From an uncultured Spirochaetales bacterium (GTDB lineage: Bacteria > Spirochaetota > Spirochaetia > Sphaerochaetales > Sphaerochaetaceae): 64,000 nucleotides of DNA. The notes under the pieces are model-generated. The model had not been told where the DNA came from. It made no database searches and saw only the letters and a list, made by a program, of their open reading frames with translations. Position numbers and translations under genes: made by a program. Every line of letters begins with the position of its first letter. Position 1 is the first letter of the stretch. Below are positions 17,347 to 25,802 of this stretch, piece after piece. The DNA is taken from assembly GCA_949293335.1 (NCBI GenBank), contig CASFDA010000031.1, positions 62,001-126,000 of the forward strand, given 5' to 3'.

Positions 17347-17850
17347 ATGATAGAAGAGAAGGCTTTGGCATTTTCAGATGTTCACGGACGTGCGGATGAA
17401 TTCTTTCTCCTCTGCGACAAGATAGATGAAAGAGGGTACTCACACGTATTCAATCTTGGCGATCTGTGCCCCAATCATGAAATGCTTGTCCGCTCTTATC
17501 AATTCATTTCCGTCCTTGGGAATTCAGAGCTTTTCAGCTATCTGTATCCACCTGAAAGGAAAAAATCCCTTACTCTGTTCTCGAGGAACATCGCACTCAC
17601 ACATGGAGACAAGTACACATATCTTGATTTCCCATTCCTGAAAAACGGGGACATCTTTCTCTCAGGACATACACACATCCCTCTCCTCAGCAGGAACAGG
17701 AATGGGATATTTCTACTGAATCCAGGCTCCCTGTCCATGCCTAGAAGCAACAAATACGGCAAGACTGTACTGGAAATTTCAGAACTCGGTGCCTCACTGC
17801 TTTCTTTTCCCTCTTTTTCCACTCTTGAGGAGCTTTCGTTCGAGCTTTGA
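17347..17850 (+). CDS. YfcE/MJ0936-like phosphodiesterase
   Basis: A 167-residue calcineurin-fold metallophosphoesterase. Metal-binding motifs appear in order: SDVHGR at the N-terminus, NLGDLC, GNSE (the usual GNCD with Ser for Cys and Glu for Asp), THGD and SGHTHIP. It ends in the NPGSLSMPR motif of the YfcE group. Members hydrolyse phosphodiesters, and the physiological substrate is unknown. AAGGAA precedes the ATG. The 3' end overlaps the convergent AOR-like gene by 57 bases. Confidence 0.88.
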   Translation: MIEEKALAFSDVHGRADEFFLLCDKIDERGYSHVFNLGDLCPNHEMLVRSYQFISVLGNSELFSYLYPPERKKSLTLFSRNIALTHGDKYTYLDFPFLKNGDIFLSGHTHIPLLSRNRNGIFLLNPGSLSMPRSNKYGKTVLEISELGASLLSFPSFSTLEELSFEL

Positions 17851-19344
17851 CTTCTCTCTCCTATAGTGCATCATCAGCATTCCTGCAGATACCCTGTCCT
17901 TGCTTTTTTCTGTAGAAGAGAACAGAAAGTGATCCGGAATCTTGTTATCTTCCTCTGCAAAGAGAGAAATCAGTTCAAGCCCCTCTTTACGCAATACTTT
18001 TCCAGAAATTCCATAGAAAGAGACTTTGGACAGAAAGAACGAAAGAAGTCGCGGGAAATGATACACAAACCCCGGAATCATGGAAACGAAAAGCATATAC
18101 GAGACAAGAAGAGGAAGTCCACGCTCGGCAAGGGCATAGCTATATATCCTCTCATAGAGGGCAAGAATGGCATTTGACCTGTCATTCTTCACACTTTTCT
18201 GTAAAAACAGCGAATAATATGGAGCGAGGCTTTCCCCTATCATCATGAAGATAGCCTTTTCTTTCAGCCCCCTTATGTCCACATCGGGCTCAATTCCTCC
18301 GATCATGAATGATCCGTGCGGGAACACTTTCCTCTTCTCAAACAAATCAAGAATACCTTCTTCTGCACGTTCAAGTCCTGTAATACCAGAAGAAGAAAGG
18401 CTTATTCCTGTGTCAGGGACAGAAAGACCCGTCTCATAACAGAGCCTCTTAAGCTCCATCACGCTCTCAGGATCAAAGATATCAAGACGGGTTCCGAGAG
18501 AGAGCACCGCATCGAGATCAGGCAGGTAATATCCGTCCTTGTTCACCATGCGGCAAGGAAGAGGACAGTCTGAACAGGCAGCAAAATAGACGCCGTACTT
18601 GTCTTGCAATATGGTACTGCCAAGGAAGAGAGAACGCGGATCTGACGGGTGAAGGAAAGACGGCGAAGGAAGCGCTTCCTTCCGGCTGAGCGTGCATACG
18701 AGGGCAGATGACCCTGTTTTCCTGAACGCACGGGAAAGTGGAGTATTGAGAAGTATCGATATGTACTTCTGATCCTCTTTCCTCACATTATCAAGCTTGA
18801 TATGGGAGAAAACTATCCCTTTCAGATTCTTCTCACTGAAAGCCTTGCCAAATCCAGCGTGACCAACTTCCCTCCGTTCAAGATACAGGGCGCTCTGATC
18901 TATGTTCCTGTCTGCTGCTTTCCCTGTCGAGAGGACAAGATCTCCCTTTTCGGCATATGAAGAAGAGAAATCATCCTGAGAAAGCTCTTTTTCCTCAATG
19001 GGCAATAGAGCACAGTCATTTGAAGAGATCCTGAGATATACCGGCTCAGTACTTTTGCCTTTTATTTCAAGCATCGAATAGCCCAAATGGGAAAGATAAT
19101 GTCCGAGAAGACCAGTTGTGAAACCAAGATAGCGCGCATTCTTGTATACACTGAAGAACGAGAATGAAAAAGTAGCTCCTCCCCTGATCTTGAGAGCGTC
19201 TTTCTTCGTCGACGAAAAAAGGATCGATGAGCTATCTTCCTCAGATAACCTATGCATAAGGAAGAGAGAGGGCATATCCTCACATTCCCTCTTCCTTATT
19301 TCCTTTTTTTCAAGATCTACTGAAAGGATCAACATGAAAGACAT
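17794..19344 (-). CDS. degenerate aldehyde:ferredoxin oxidoreductase-like protein
   Basis: About 516 residues that still show the AOR layout. An N-terminal strand (MLILSVDLEKKEIRK) is followed by a TGLLGHYLSHLGYSMLEIKGKSTEPVY segment. Next come VGHAGFGKAFSEKNLKGIVF, matching the family GRGGLGAVMGSKNLKAI, and a CxxCxxxC cluster ligand set at about residues 257-264. A segment like the GLDxxSTG helix then follows. The N-terminal glycine-rich pterin-binding loop and the last cluster cysteine are not recognisable, so tungsten catalysis is doubtful. A TATAAT lies 19 bases before the ATG. The start could also be the ATG at 19335. It is divergent from the TGS-uridine kinase gene. Confidence 0.6.
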   Translation of the reverse strand: MSFMLILSVDLEKKEIRKRECEDMPSLFLMHRLSEEDSSSILFSSTKKDALKIRGGATFSFSFFSVYKNARYLGFTTGLLGHYLSHLGYSMLEIKGKSTEPVYLRISSNDCALLPIEEKELSQDDFSSSYAEKGDLVLSTGKAADRNIDQSALYLERREVGHAGFGKAFSEKNLKGIVFSHIKLDNVRKEDQKYISILLNTPLSRAFRKTGSSALVCTLSRKEALPSPSFLHPSDPRSLFLGSTILQDKYGVYFAACSDCPLPCRMVNKDGYYLPDLDAVLSLGTRLDIFDPESVMELKRLCYETGLSVPDTGISLSSSGITGLERAEEGILDLFEKRKVFPHGSFMIGGIEPDVDIRGLKEKAIFMMIGESLAPYYSLFLQKSVKNDRSNAILALYERIYSYALAERGLPLLVSYMLFVSMIPGFVYHFPRLLSFFLSKVSFYGISGKVLRKEGLELISLFAEEDNKIPDHFLFSSTEKSKDRVSAGMLMMHYRREKSKLERKLLKSGKRGKRKQ

Positions 19345-19442
19345 TATATTTGAAAGGAAGACGATTATACAATTCAGGGAACTACACAATCCATTCCTCA
19401 AAAGAAAATAGAAACTTCTCATGCACGTGTTATGATTAAAAA

Positions 19443-21098
19443 ATGGAAATGACAAAAATCTGGCTGGACGGAAAGGCTCTTTCCCTCCCTCTGTATTCAA
19501 AAGTCTCAGATCTCTTTCCCGGCGAGGGGAAGAAGAAATACGAAGATGATCCTATAGTCGGAGTTCTGTTAAATGGTATCCTCTCTCCCCTGTCAGAAAG
19601 AATAAACGGGGAAAGCATCGTAGAGGAAGTGCACTTGTTCTCAACCCTGGGGAGAAGAGTCTACAGAAGGAGCCTCATACTCCTTCTTTTCTATGCATCC
19701 TCTCTCGTCTATCCTGCAAGGCCACTGAGAATAGCCCATAGTCTTGGCGATGGATACTATTTCCATTACGAGGACGATGAGGATGTGGACATCGATCTCC
19801 TGAAACAGAAGATGGAAGAGGCCATAAAGAATAAAGTAAGGATTGAAAGTGTATTTCTGACTCACGAGGAGGCGATCAGATCGCTAGAGAAATGCAATCT
19901 CAACGATACAGTAAAGCTGCTACAGACACTCAATAACGAGAGCTACAGATTCTCGCGTATTGAGAATTACCTGCAGTTGTATACCGAACCGGTGCTTGAA
20001 GATGCATCTCTGCTGACACTGTGGGAGATAAGAAAATATTCAAAGGGCATCCTGCTGCGCTATCCACAGTCGAGATCGATAAGGAGCATAAGGAAGTTCT
20101 CAGACAATCCCCTGCTGTTCTCAATATTCGAAGACACGAGGAAAAACGAGTCAAGGTTAGGCCTCAAGAGCCTTGGTGATCTCAATATGATGCAAAGCAA
20201 GGGGGGAATCGAAGAGAACATTCTGATGATGGAGACTCTTCAGAGGATGAAGATACTTGAGGCAACAGAGAAAGCGGTTGAAAAGAAAGATCTGAAGGTC
20301 ATATTCATCGCCGGTCCTTCCTCTTCCGGAAAGACGACATTCTCCCTGAAGCTTTCAGAGAATCTCAGGGTCCTTGGAAAAAAGCCAATAAAGATCAGTC
20401 TCGATGACTATTACAAACCACGATCTGAAGTGCCGCGGGATGAAAATGGTGACTATGACTTCGAAGCACTTGAAGCACTTGAACTTGCACTGCTTGAAGA
20501 GCAGCTGGAAATGCTGATAAAAGGAAAAGGCGTGCATCTTCCGTCCTTCTCGTTCAAGAACCAGAAGAGAACATTTGGAGAGAGTGAAGTCAGAATGGAC
20601 GAAGACTCTGTCCTCGTTATAGAAGGCATCCATGGCCTCAATCCCAATCTGATTCCATCGATTGATGAAAAATATGTATTCAGGATCTACATTTCTGCGC
20701 TCACCAGCCTCAATCTGGACTCATCCACAAGAATAAGCACGACTGACAACAGGATCATCAGAAGGATGGTAAGGGACAAGAGGACACGAGGAATCGGAGC
20801 GCTGGAGACGATAGAAAGATGGCCAAGTGTGGAAAGGGGTGAGAAGAACCACATTTTCCCCTATCAGAACAATGCAAACATCATGATCAACAGCGCGCTT
20901 GACTATGAGCTTGGCGTTCTTGCACCAATGGCGATGCCGCTTCTAAGGAGCGTTGGAAAACAAGAGGAGGAAGCATATGTAGTCGCCAGACGTCTGATCG
21001 AGTTCTTGTCTTTCTTCTACCCGATCTCAGACCATTATGTTCCGTCGGATTCACTCTTGAGGGAATTCATCGGCGGATCAATCTATGAGGCTATCTAG
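19443..21098 (+). CDS. TGS-domain nucleoside (uridine) kinase
   Basis: A 551-residue fusion. An N-terminal ubiquitin-like TGS-type domain (about 1-70) is followed by a middle domain resembling the threonyl-tRNA synthetase second additional domain (about 75-260). It ends in a phosphoribulokinase/uridine kinase domain with P-loop AGPSSSGKTT (about 290-299), the ISLDDYYKPR substrate motif and the VIEGIHGLN Walker B region. Such fusions are widespread in spirochaetes, Thermotoga and clostridia and are annotated as nucleoside kinases. There is no ribosome binding site. TATGAT lies six bases before the ATG. It converges on the HTH gene with an eight-base overlap. Confidence 0.87.
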   Translation: MEMTKIWLDGKALSLPLYSKVSDLFPGEGKKKYEDDPIVGVLLNGILSPLSERINGESIVEEVHLFSTLGRRVYRRSLILLLFYASSLVYPARPLRIAHSLGDGYYFHYEDDEDVDIDLLKQKMEEAIKNKVRIESVFLTHEEAIRSLEKCNLNDTVKLLQTLNNESYRFSRIENYLQLYTEPVLEDASLLTLWEIRKYSKGILLRYPQSRSIRSIRKFSDNPLLFSIFEDTRKNESRLGLKSLGDLNMMQSKGGIEENILMMETLQRMKILEATEKAVEKKDLKVIFIAGPSSSGKTTFSLKLSENLRVLGKKPIKISLDDYYKPRSEVPRDENGDYDFEALEALELALLEEQLEMLIKGKGVHLPSFSFKNQKRTFGESEVRMDEDSVLVIEGIHGLNPNLIPSIDEKYVFRIYISALTSLNLDSSTRISTTDNRIIRRMVRDKRTRGIGALETIERWPSVERGEKNHIFPYQNNANIMINSALDYELGVLAPMAMPLLRSVGKQEEEAYVVARRLIEFLSFFYPISDHYVPSDSLLREFIGGSIYEAI

Positions 21099-21414
21099 CA
21101 GAATAATTCTCTTTTACGATGTCACAATCAGTAAGGACATCAGGATTCCTGGAAAGGATATTCATCATCCTGAGAGCGGGACCGGACGGTACGTTCTTCC
21201 CGCTCTCCCAGGCCTCCACTGTCTTTGAAGAGACCGAAAGCACTGCCGCGAAAAGAGAAACAGAGAGCGAGAGCGAAAGACGGAGACGTTTGATATCTCC
21301 GGCTTCCATCATCTTCACCTCACTTACATAAATGTACTTGTTGTCTTTCCTGAGGGTACCCTTCTTTTTGGGGTAAAGGGCATCCTTCACGGTCTCTTTG
21401 TAAACCGAGATCAT
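21091..21414 (-). CDS. XRE-family HTH regulator (antitoxin-like)
   Basis: A 107-residue protein. The C-terminal half is a helix-turn-helix of the NadS/HigA-antitoxin type: RLRLSLSLSVSLFAAVLSVSS followed by TVEAWESGKNVPSGPALRMMNIL. The N-terminal half (VKDALYPKKKGTLRKD) is unlike a toxin. The ATG overlaps the nifU stop (TGATG), so it is co-translated with the Fe-S assembly genes. No toxin gene is beside it. It may regulate the isc operon or be an orphan antitoxin-like regulator, and neither can be proven here. Confidence 0.75.
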   Translation of the reverse strand: MISVYKETVKDALYPKKKGTLRKDNKYIYVSEVKMMEAGDIKRLRLSLSLSVSLFAAVLSVSSKTVEAWESGKNVPSGPALRMMNILSRNPDVLTDCDIVKENYSAR

Positions 21415-22031
21415 CAGCCTTTGCCATGGATGTGAAGCATTTCAGACAAGGTCTCTTTGATCTTCTCCTTGCATTTTCCACATCCTGTCGAACATCCAGT
21501 CAGACGCACAAGGTCATCAAATGTCCTTGCCTTGTCACTCTCGACAAGATCCTCGATCATCTGATCGGTCACCCCTTTGCACTCACATATGATCTTGGCA
21601 CTCTTCTTCTTGTACGGGTTATCCAGACCATTTTTCTCGAGATAATCGTCGATTGCAGCGCGAAGAGCCTTGTCTCCAAGGACAGAACAGTGGAACTTGT
21701 GCTCAGGAAGACCTCCAAGCTTCTCCGTAATATCCTTTGGGGAGATATCATAAGCATCCTTAAGACTCATTCCCTTGACCATCTCGCTCATCATGCTCGT
21801 GCTGGCAATAGCGCTTGCACAACCGTATGTAAGCCATCTGATATCATCAATTTTGTCATTCCTGACTTTGATGCCTACCCTCATCTGATCGCCGCAGGCA
21901 AGAGAACCCACCTCGCCAACCCCATCAGGAGTGAAATCCTCATTCTCCTGCCAGAGGTTGCGCGGATTCATGAAATGATCCTTGACCGTATCTGTATATA
22001 CCCATTTCGCCATGAAACTTTCCATTGTCAT
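21414..22031 (-). CDS. nifU: NifU-like Fe-S cluster scaffold (IscU domain plus BFD-like domain)
   Basis: A 205-residue iron-sulfur scaffold protein. The IscU domain (about 1-130) keeps the three cluster cysteines at about 46 (ACGDQ), 71 (YGCAS) and 115 (FHCS). A bacterioferritin-associated-ferredoxin-like domain follows, with CxC at about 149-151 and a C..CxxC group at about 180-187. The NifU NFU domain is absent. The ATG at 22031 overlaps the iscS stop (ATGA). An ATG at 22025 has slightly better spacing to AAGGA. With the desulfurase gene it forms a minimal isc/nif operon. Confidence 0.92.
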   Translation of the reverse strand: MTMESFMAKWVYTDTVKDHFMNPRNLWQENEDFTPDGVGEVGSLACGDQMRVGIKVRNDKIDDIRWLTYGCASAIASTSMMSEMVKGMSLKDAYDISPKDITEKLGGLPEHKFHCSVLGDKALRAAIDDYLEKNGLDNPYKKKSAKIICECKGVTDQMIEDLVESDKARTFDDLVRLTGCSTGCGKCKEKIKETLSEMLHIHGKG

Positions 22032-23200
22032 TCCTTCCTTGTGCTCATTTTCCTGATCTTCTCGATGATGGGAGGAAGCTTCTCAAGAACATATTCAACA
22101 TCCTCTCTCGTATTGTATCTTCCCAGGGAGAAACGTATTGAACCATGCGCAAGCTCCACATCAAGCCCAGAAGCAAGAAGCACATAGCTCGGCTCAAGAG
22201 AACCTGATGCGCAGGCACTTCCTGTCGAGACCTCTATCCCCTCAAGATCGAGATATAGAAGTATGGACTCCCCCTCTGCCCGTGGGAAAGAGACATTCAG
22301 CGTTCCGGGAAGCTCCCGATCAAAGTCATCAGTTCCATTGAAAACCACATCTGGAATCCTTTCCGCAATCCCGTTCTTGAGCATCATTCTCAAAGTCCAG
22401 AGATACTTTCTCTCCTCTTCTGTCCTCACCCTGGCCAGTTCTGCAGCCTTTCCTAGCCCGATGATACCCTGATTATTATAAGTTCCAGCTCTGAGACCCC
22501 CTTCCTGATGACCACCATGAAGGAACGGAGATCTGGGAGCACCCTTTCTTATATACATTGCGCCAACACCTTTCGGACCATAGAACTTATGCGCAGAAAG
22601 AGTCAGGTAATCGACCCCGAGGTCGTTCACATCAACAGGGATCTTGCCTATTGCCTGAGTTGCATCTGCATGTATGTATGCACCGTATTTTCTAGCAATC
22701 CTGGAAACTTCCTTCACCGGCTCAATCACACCAGATTCATTGTTTCCAACCATCACAGAAACCAGTATCACATCATCAGAGATCATCTTCTCGAATTCAT
22801 CGAGATCCAGCCTGCCTGTCCGGTCAACTTTGGCAAACTCAACTTTATATCCCTTCCTGATCAGATACTTAGCGCTCTCAATCGATGCAGGATGTTCGAC
22901 AGAAGAGATTATGATCCTATTCCTCTTTCCCCCATCATCGATTATGTCCCTGAAGATATTGAATACTGTATTGTTTCCCTCTGTCGCTCCAGAATTGAAG
23001 AAAATCTCATCTTCCTTTGCTCCAATGAGGAGAGCTACTTCCTTTCGAGCCCACGAAACAGCCTCGGCGGCAGACCGCCCGAGAGAATGAAGACTGGAGG
23101 CATTCCCGTACAGGTCGGCATTTTCCTCCATTATAGCCTTTACTTCACTGTCCATGGCAGTCGTCGCATTGTTGTCCATGTATACGATTTTATGTTCCAT
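22028..23200 (-). CDS. iscS: cysteine desulfurase
   Basis: A 390-residue PLP-dependent cysteine desulfurase of the NifS/IscS type. It strips sulfur from cysteine and hands it to the scaffold encoded next. Visible features are the N-terminal YMDNNATT, NSGATEGNN, the PLP lysine in SAHKFYGPKG (about K205) and the catalytic cysteine loop STGSACASGS (about C330). Length is normal. It is the first gene of iscS-nifU-HTH, 45 bases after the YkgJ-like gene. Only a weak GAGAG precedes the ATG. The group (IscS versus NifS) cannot be decided by eye. Confidence 0.94.
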   Translation of the reverse strand: MEHKIVYMDNNATTAMDSEVKAIMEENADLYGNASSLHSLGRSAAEAVSWARKEVALLIGAKEDEIFFNSGATEGNNTVFNIFRDIIDDGGKRNRIIISSVEHPASIESAKYLIRKGYKVEFAKVDRTGRLDLDEFEKMISDDVILVSVMVGNNESGVIEPVKEVSRIARKYGAYIHADATQAIGKIPVDVNDLGVDYLTLSAHKFYGPKGVGAMYIRKGAPRSPFLHGGHQEGGLRAGTYNNQGIIGLGKAAELARVRTEEERKYLWTLRMMLKNGIAERIPDVVFNGTDDFDRELPGTLNVSFPRAEGESILLYLDLEGIEVSTGSACASGSLEPSYVLLASGLDVELAHGSIRFSLGRYNTREDVEYVLEKLPPIIEKIRKMSTRKE

Positions 23201-23245
23201 ATGACTATACTCTCAAAAAGAAGTTAGTCTAGATAAACCGATTCG

Positions 23246-23548
23246 TCAACTGATCGTAAGATCATCCTCGATTATGCTTTCAAGAGTTCTGCGGAAACGT
23301 ATGTGATGCTTCTTTGCCCAGAGCACATAAGCGCAGCTTGACGGTAGATATAAAGAGAAGCAGGCACGGAAAATATTGACTTTCAGACACCGCTTGTTCT
23401 TCTTGAATCTCTCATAATAGCAAGTGCACTCATCCTCAGATGAAAGGTACTGGCACTTTGAGGAGAGGAATATCAGAAAATCGTCCTTTATGACCTTCTC
23501 CCTGCAGCAGAGGCCACAATGGAAGCACATGTCTTCCCAAGCCTTCAA
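23246..23548 (-). CDS. YkgJ-like cysteine-cluster protein
   Basis: A 100-residue protein with the zinc/iron-chelating YkgJ/YcgN-type cluster. CFHCGLCC lies near the N-terminus, with further cysteines at CQY, CTC, RCLKV, ACF and SCAYV. Metal binding is likely and the role is unknown. The start is probably TTG at 23548, whose sequence overlaps the surE stop (TTGA) and which has AGGGAGG seven bases upstream. An ATG at 23530 is an alternative but would trim the N-terminus close to the first cysteine. It is the last gene of the GHMP-like/surE operon. Confidence 0.78.
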   Translation of the reverse strand: MKAWEDMCFHCGLCCREKVIKDDFLIFLSSKCQYLSSEDECTCYYERFKKNKRCLKVNIFRACFSLYLPSSCAYVLWAKKHHIRFRRTLESIIEDDLTIS

Positions 23549-24282
23549 ACCAAAGCCTCCCTGACTCGTTTGATATCAGAAGCAGCAATATCAGGCATGA
23601 CAGGAACAAGCGAAAGAGATGCATAGCCTTTCTCAACAGCACTCACATCTGAAATAATCCCGTCCTCCTCTTCAAGAAGGATTCTATCAAGTCCGACAAG
23701 GATCAGAGTCATATCATTTCCAGTCCCGACTTTATCTACCCTGTCGGAATAGGAAAACTTCCCGAGTGTTGAAGAGATGCCTTTTCCATTGAAGCGGAGA
23801 GGGACATTTATATTGAGGAATGTACCTTTTCCTGGAAGGGAAGAGAACTTATCGATATTGGAGATGAGGAACTTCGCAGCATCCTCATAGCCATCGCACT
23901 CAGAAGATATCGCAATTGACCTGAAGCCGATCATCGCAGCCTCTCTTGCCGCAGCACATGTACCAGAATATATGGTGTCCATCCCGATATTGTAGCCGCG
24001 ATTTATACCAGAGATGACAAGATCAGGAGGGGAAGGGAGCATATATTCCGATCTCAAGGCAAGACTTGCTGCATCTGCAGGCGTTCCCCATACTGCATAC
24101 CTGTTCTTGCCCATCCTCTCTACTTTGAGTTCCTTATTTATGGAAAAGGAGTGGCTGGAACCGCTTTTCTCTTCTGCGGGGGCAACTATATACACATCAT
24201 CACCACGTTTTTCCAAAAATGCAGAAAGAGTTTCTATCCCCTCTTTTCCATATCCGTCATCGTTAACTAATAATATCCTCAT
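23545..24282 (-). CDS. surE: 5'-nucleotidase SurE
   Basis: A 245-residue survival protein SurE, a metal-dependent nucleoside monophosphatase. The N-terminal metal motif NDDGYGKEGI, the SGSSHSFS loop (canonical SGxSxS region), VSGINRGYNIGMDTIYSGTCAAAREA and LNINVP are all present. The length is normal. Its start lies inside the last codons of the GHMP-kinase-like gene (20-base overlap), and its stop overlaps the start of the YkgJ-like gene, so the three are tightly coupled. Confidence 0.95.
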   Translation of the reverse strand: MRILLVNDDGYGKEGIETLSAFLEKRGDDVYIVAPAEEKSGSSHSFSINKELKVERMGKNRYAVWGTPADAASLALRSEYMLPSPPDLVISGINRGYNIGMDTIYSGTCAAAREAAMIGFRSIAISSECDGYEDAAKFLISNIDKFSSLPGKGTFLNINVPLRFNGKGISSTLGKFSYSDRVDKVGTGNDMTLILVGLDRILLEEEDGIISDVSAVEKGYASLSLVPVMPDIAASDIKRVREALV

Positions 24283-25441
24283 CGTCTTTGATCACCCTCA
24301 AGCCGGAGAATGGCCAGAACCGCCTCATTGAAGCCTTGAAATCAAAAATCCTGTCGTATTCTCTCATCTTTTCTGCAAAGTCATCTTGCTCTTTGTCATA
24401 ACCAAAGACAAGTATCTGCCCAAGAATGCCGACAGACACCATTCCAGCAGCCCTCACACCCCTGCACTCCTCTGCCCGCTTGCATAGCCAGTCAAGTTCC
24501 GGACAATAGAAGCCCAGAGAACCGAAGAGTGATTTCTGATGTTCGGAAAGCAGTTTCTTGAATGCATCCGTGTTCTTTCCCTGTAGTGCGGAAAGAGCAT
24601 CTTCCGCTCTTTTGGATTCCCCGATAGCATAGGCGGCAAACATCACGACATCCTCGCCAAGTTCCTTTATATGGTACTTCAGCTCCCTGATGTTCAGATT
24701 TTTCATGCTCAGGTTATTCTCAAGGAGAGGAGTAATCTTCTTGAGGGCGTTCGCTGTCTGTTTCATCAAGGAAGACTCTTCACTGAAAACCGCAAACGGC
24801 ACTCCACTGTCGAGAAGGAACAGTCCAGGCTCTCCATCTTTACCTGTAAATGGATTCTCCACATGCTTGTATTCTGCCGTTTCTGTATCAAAGAAAAGAA
24901 AATAACCTTTCTTCAGGACATAAAGGGCGACAATATTCCTCAGCTTCACACTCTCTGTGCTCACTGCGGAAATACCTTTGTAGGAAAGCCTGATCATATC
25001 TTTCTCGTCGAGACCAAGATCAAGCAGATAATTGAATGCATAAACCAGACCGGAGACAATCGATGTGATGACATTATCGTAATTTGAATTCGCTGCCTCT
25101 CCGGTGATGCTCAGATTGAAACCGGGAATCATGAGCCCATCGTGCAGAAGCGTATGGACTGTTGCCTTGACTGCATTGAGCCACTTGTTGTCCTGCCTCA
25201 CCTTGAGGCCTGAAATCTGGAAGCTCTTGCGCTCCTGCATCGTGTAGTTATATGCGCTCACAGACTTGTCATCGCGCTTTGAGATCGCAATCCGCAATCC
25301 ATGACTGCTCGCACACATAAGAGAGCACCCCTTCACATGCTCTGAATAAGAACCAAAAATCGTTACCAGACCGGGAACATCTACAATTACCCCGGGATCC
25401 TCCCCATACTCGTCCTTGTGATGTCTCAAGACTCTATACAT
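24263..25441 (-). CDS. galactokinase-like GHMP-fold protein, ATP loop lost
   Basis: A 392-residue protein resembling galactokinase in layout but strongly diverged. The N-terminal VDVPGLVTIFGSYSEHVKG aligns with the galactokinase signature PGRVNLIGEHTDYNGG, with the Arg, Glu and Asp replaced. The glycine/serine-rich ATP loop (GLSSSA) expected after GFNLSITG is replaced by EAANSNYDN. Sugar phosphorylation is therefore unlikely, and it may be a binding or regulatory protein. AGGAAAGGGG precedes the ATG. It is the first gene of an operon with surE. Confidence 0.6.
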   Translation of the reverse strand: MYRVLRHHKDEYGEDPGVIVDVPGLVTIFGSYSEHVKGCSLMCASSHGLRIAISKRDDKSVSAYNYTMQERKSFQISGLKVRQDNKWLNAVKATVHTLLHDGLMIPGFNLSITGEAANSNYDNVITSIVSGLVYAFNYLLDLGLDEKDMIRLSYKGISAVSTESVKLRNIVALYVLKKGYFLFFDTETAEYKHVENPFTGKDGEPGLFLLDSGVPFAVFSEESSLMKQTANALKKITPLLENNLSMKNLNIRELKYHIKELGEDVVMFAAYAIGESKRAEDALSALQGKNTDAFKKLLSEHQKSLFGSLGFYCPELDWLCKRAEECRGVRAAGMVSVGILGQILVFGYDKEQDDFAEKMREYDRIFDFKASMRRFWPFSGLRVIKDDEDIIS

Positions 25442-25476
25442 TTCATACCCCTTTCCTGCATTTATGTGATGAGACT

Positions 25477-25522
25477 AAAAAAACAGGGCCTTTCTATATT
25501 TTCACTATTATAGAAAAGCCCC
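25477..25522 (-). terminator. terminator after rpmE
   Basis: A 13-base stem (25486-25498 with 25509-25521, one mismatch) is followed on the minus strand, just after the stem, by seven Ts. It would end the rho-rpmE transcript and separate it from the GHMP-like operon. Confidence 0.8.
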
Positions 25523-25547
25523 CATAGATTTGTGAAGAAAAGAAAAC

Positions 25548-25751
25548 TCAGTCCTTCTTGCCATATCTCTTATTGAAGCGCTCAACACGTCCTGTCGTGT
25601 CAACGAGCTTCTGTGTTCCCGTAAAGAACGGATGGCATGCAGAACAGATTTCAACAGAAAGGTTCTTTGCCGTTGTCTTTGTCTTGATCACATTGCCGCA
25701 TGAGCAACGGACTTCCTGCAACTGGTAGTTAGGATGAATATCTTTCTTCAT
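25548..25751 (-). CDS. rpmE: 50S ribosomal protein L31
   Basis: A 67-residue L31 of the zinc-binding type. Cysteine pairs CSCG and CSAC flank the central segment, followed by HPFFTGTQK and the [11 protein letters not shown] tail. The ATG at 25751 has GGAGG about six bases upstream. A second in-frame ATG at 25763 would overlap that site. The gene follows rho by about 50 bases, a common arrangement. The short gap contains a seven-base hairpin (25773-25793). Confidence 0.95.
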   Translation of the reverse strand: MKKDIHPNYQLQEVRCSCGNVIKTKTTAKNLSVEICSACHPFFTGTQKLVDTTGRVERFNKRYGKKD

Positions 25752-25772
25752 ATTTTCCTCCAAATATATGCA

Positions 25773-25793
25773 CTATCTGACAATCACAGATAG
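25773..25793 (-). promoter_or_regulatory. hairpin in the rho-rpmE gap
   Basis: CTATCTG and CAGATAG form a seven-base stem with a seven-base loop just before the rpmE ribosome binding site. There is no T-run, so it is not a terminator. It may modulate rpmE translation or mark an RNA-processing site. Confidence 0.35.
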
Positions 25794-25802
25794 CAATCAT
25801 CT

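Noticed and set aside
21091-21414. Complete toxin-antitoxin pair
   Set aside because: The HTH protein looks antitoxin-like, but both neighbours are known enzymes and no toxin-sized frame lies beside it.
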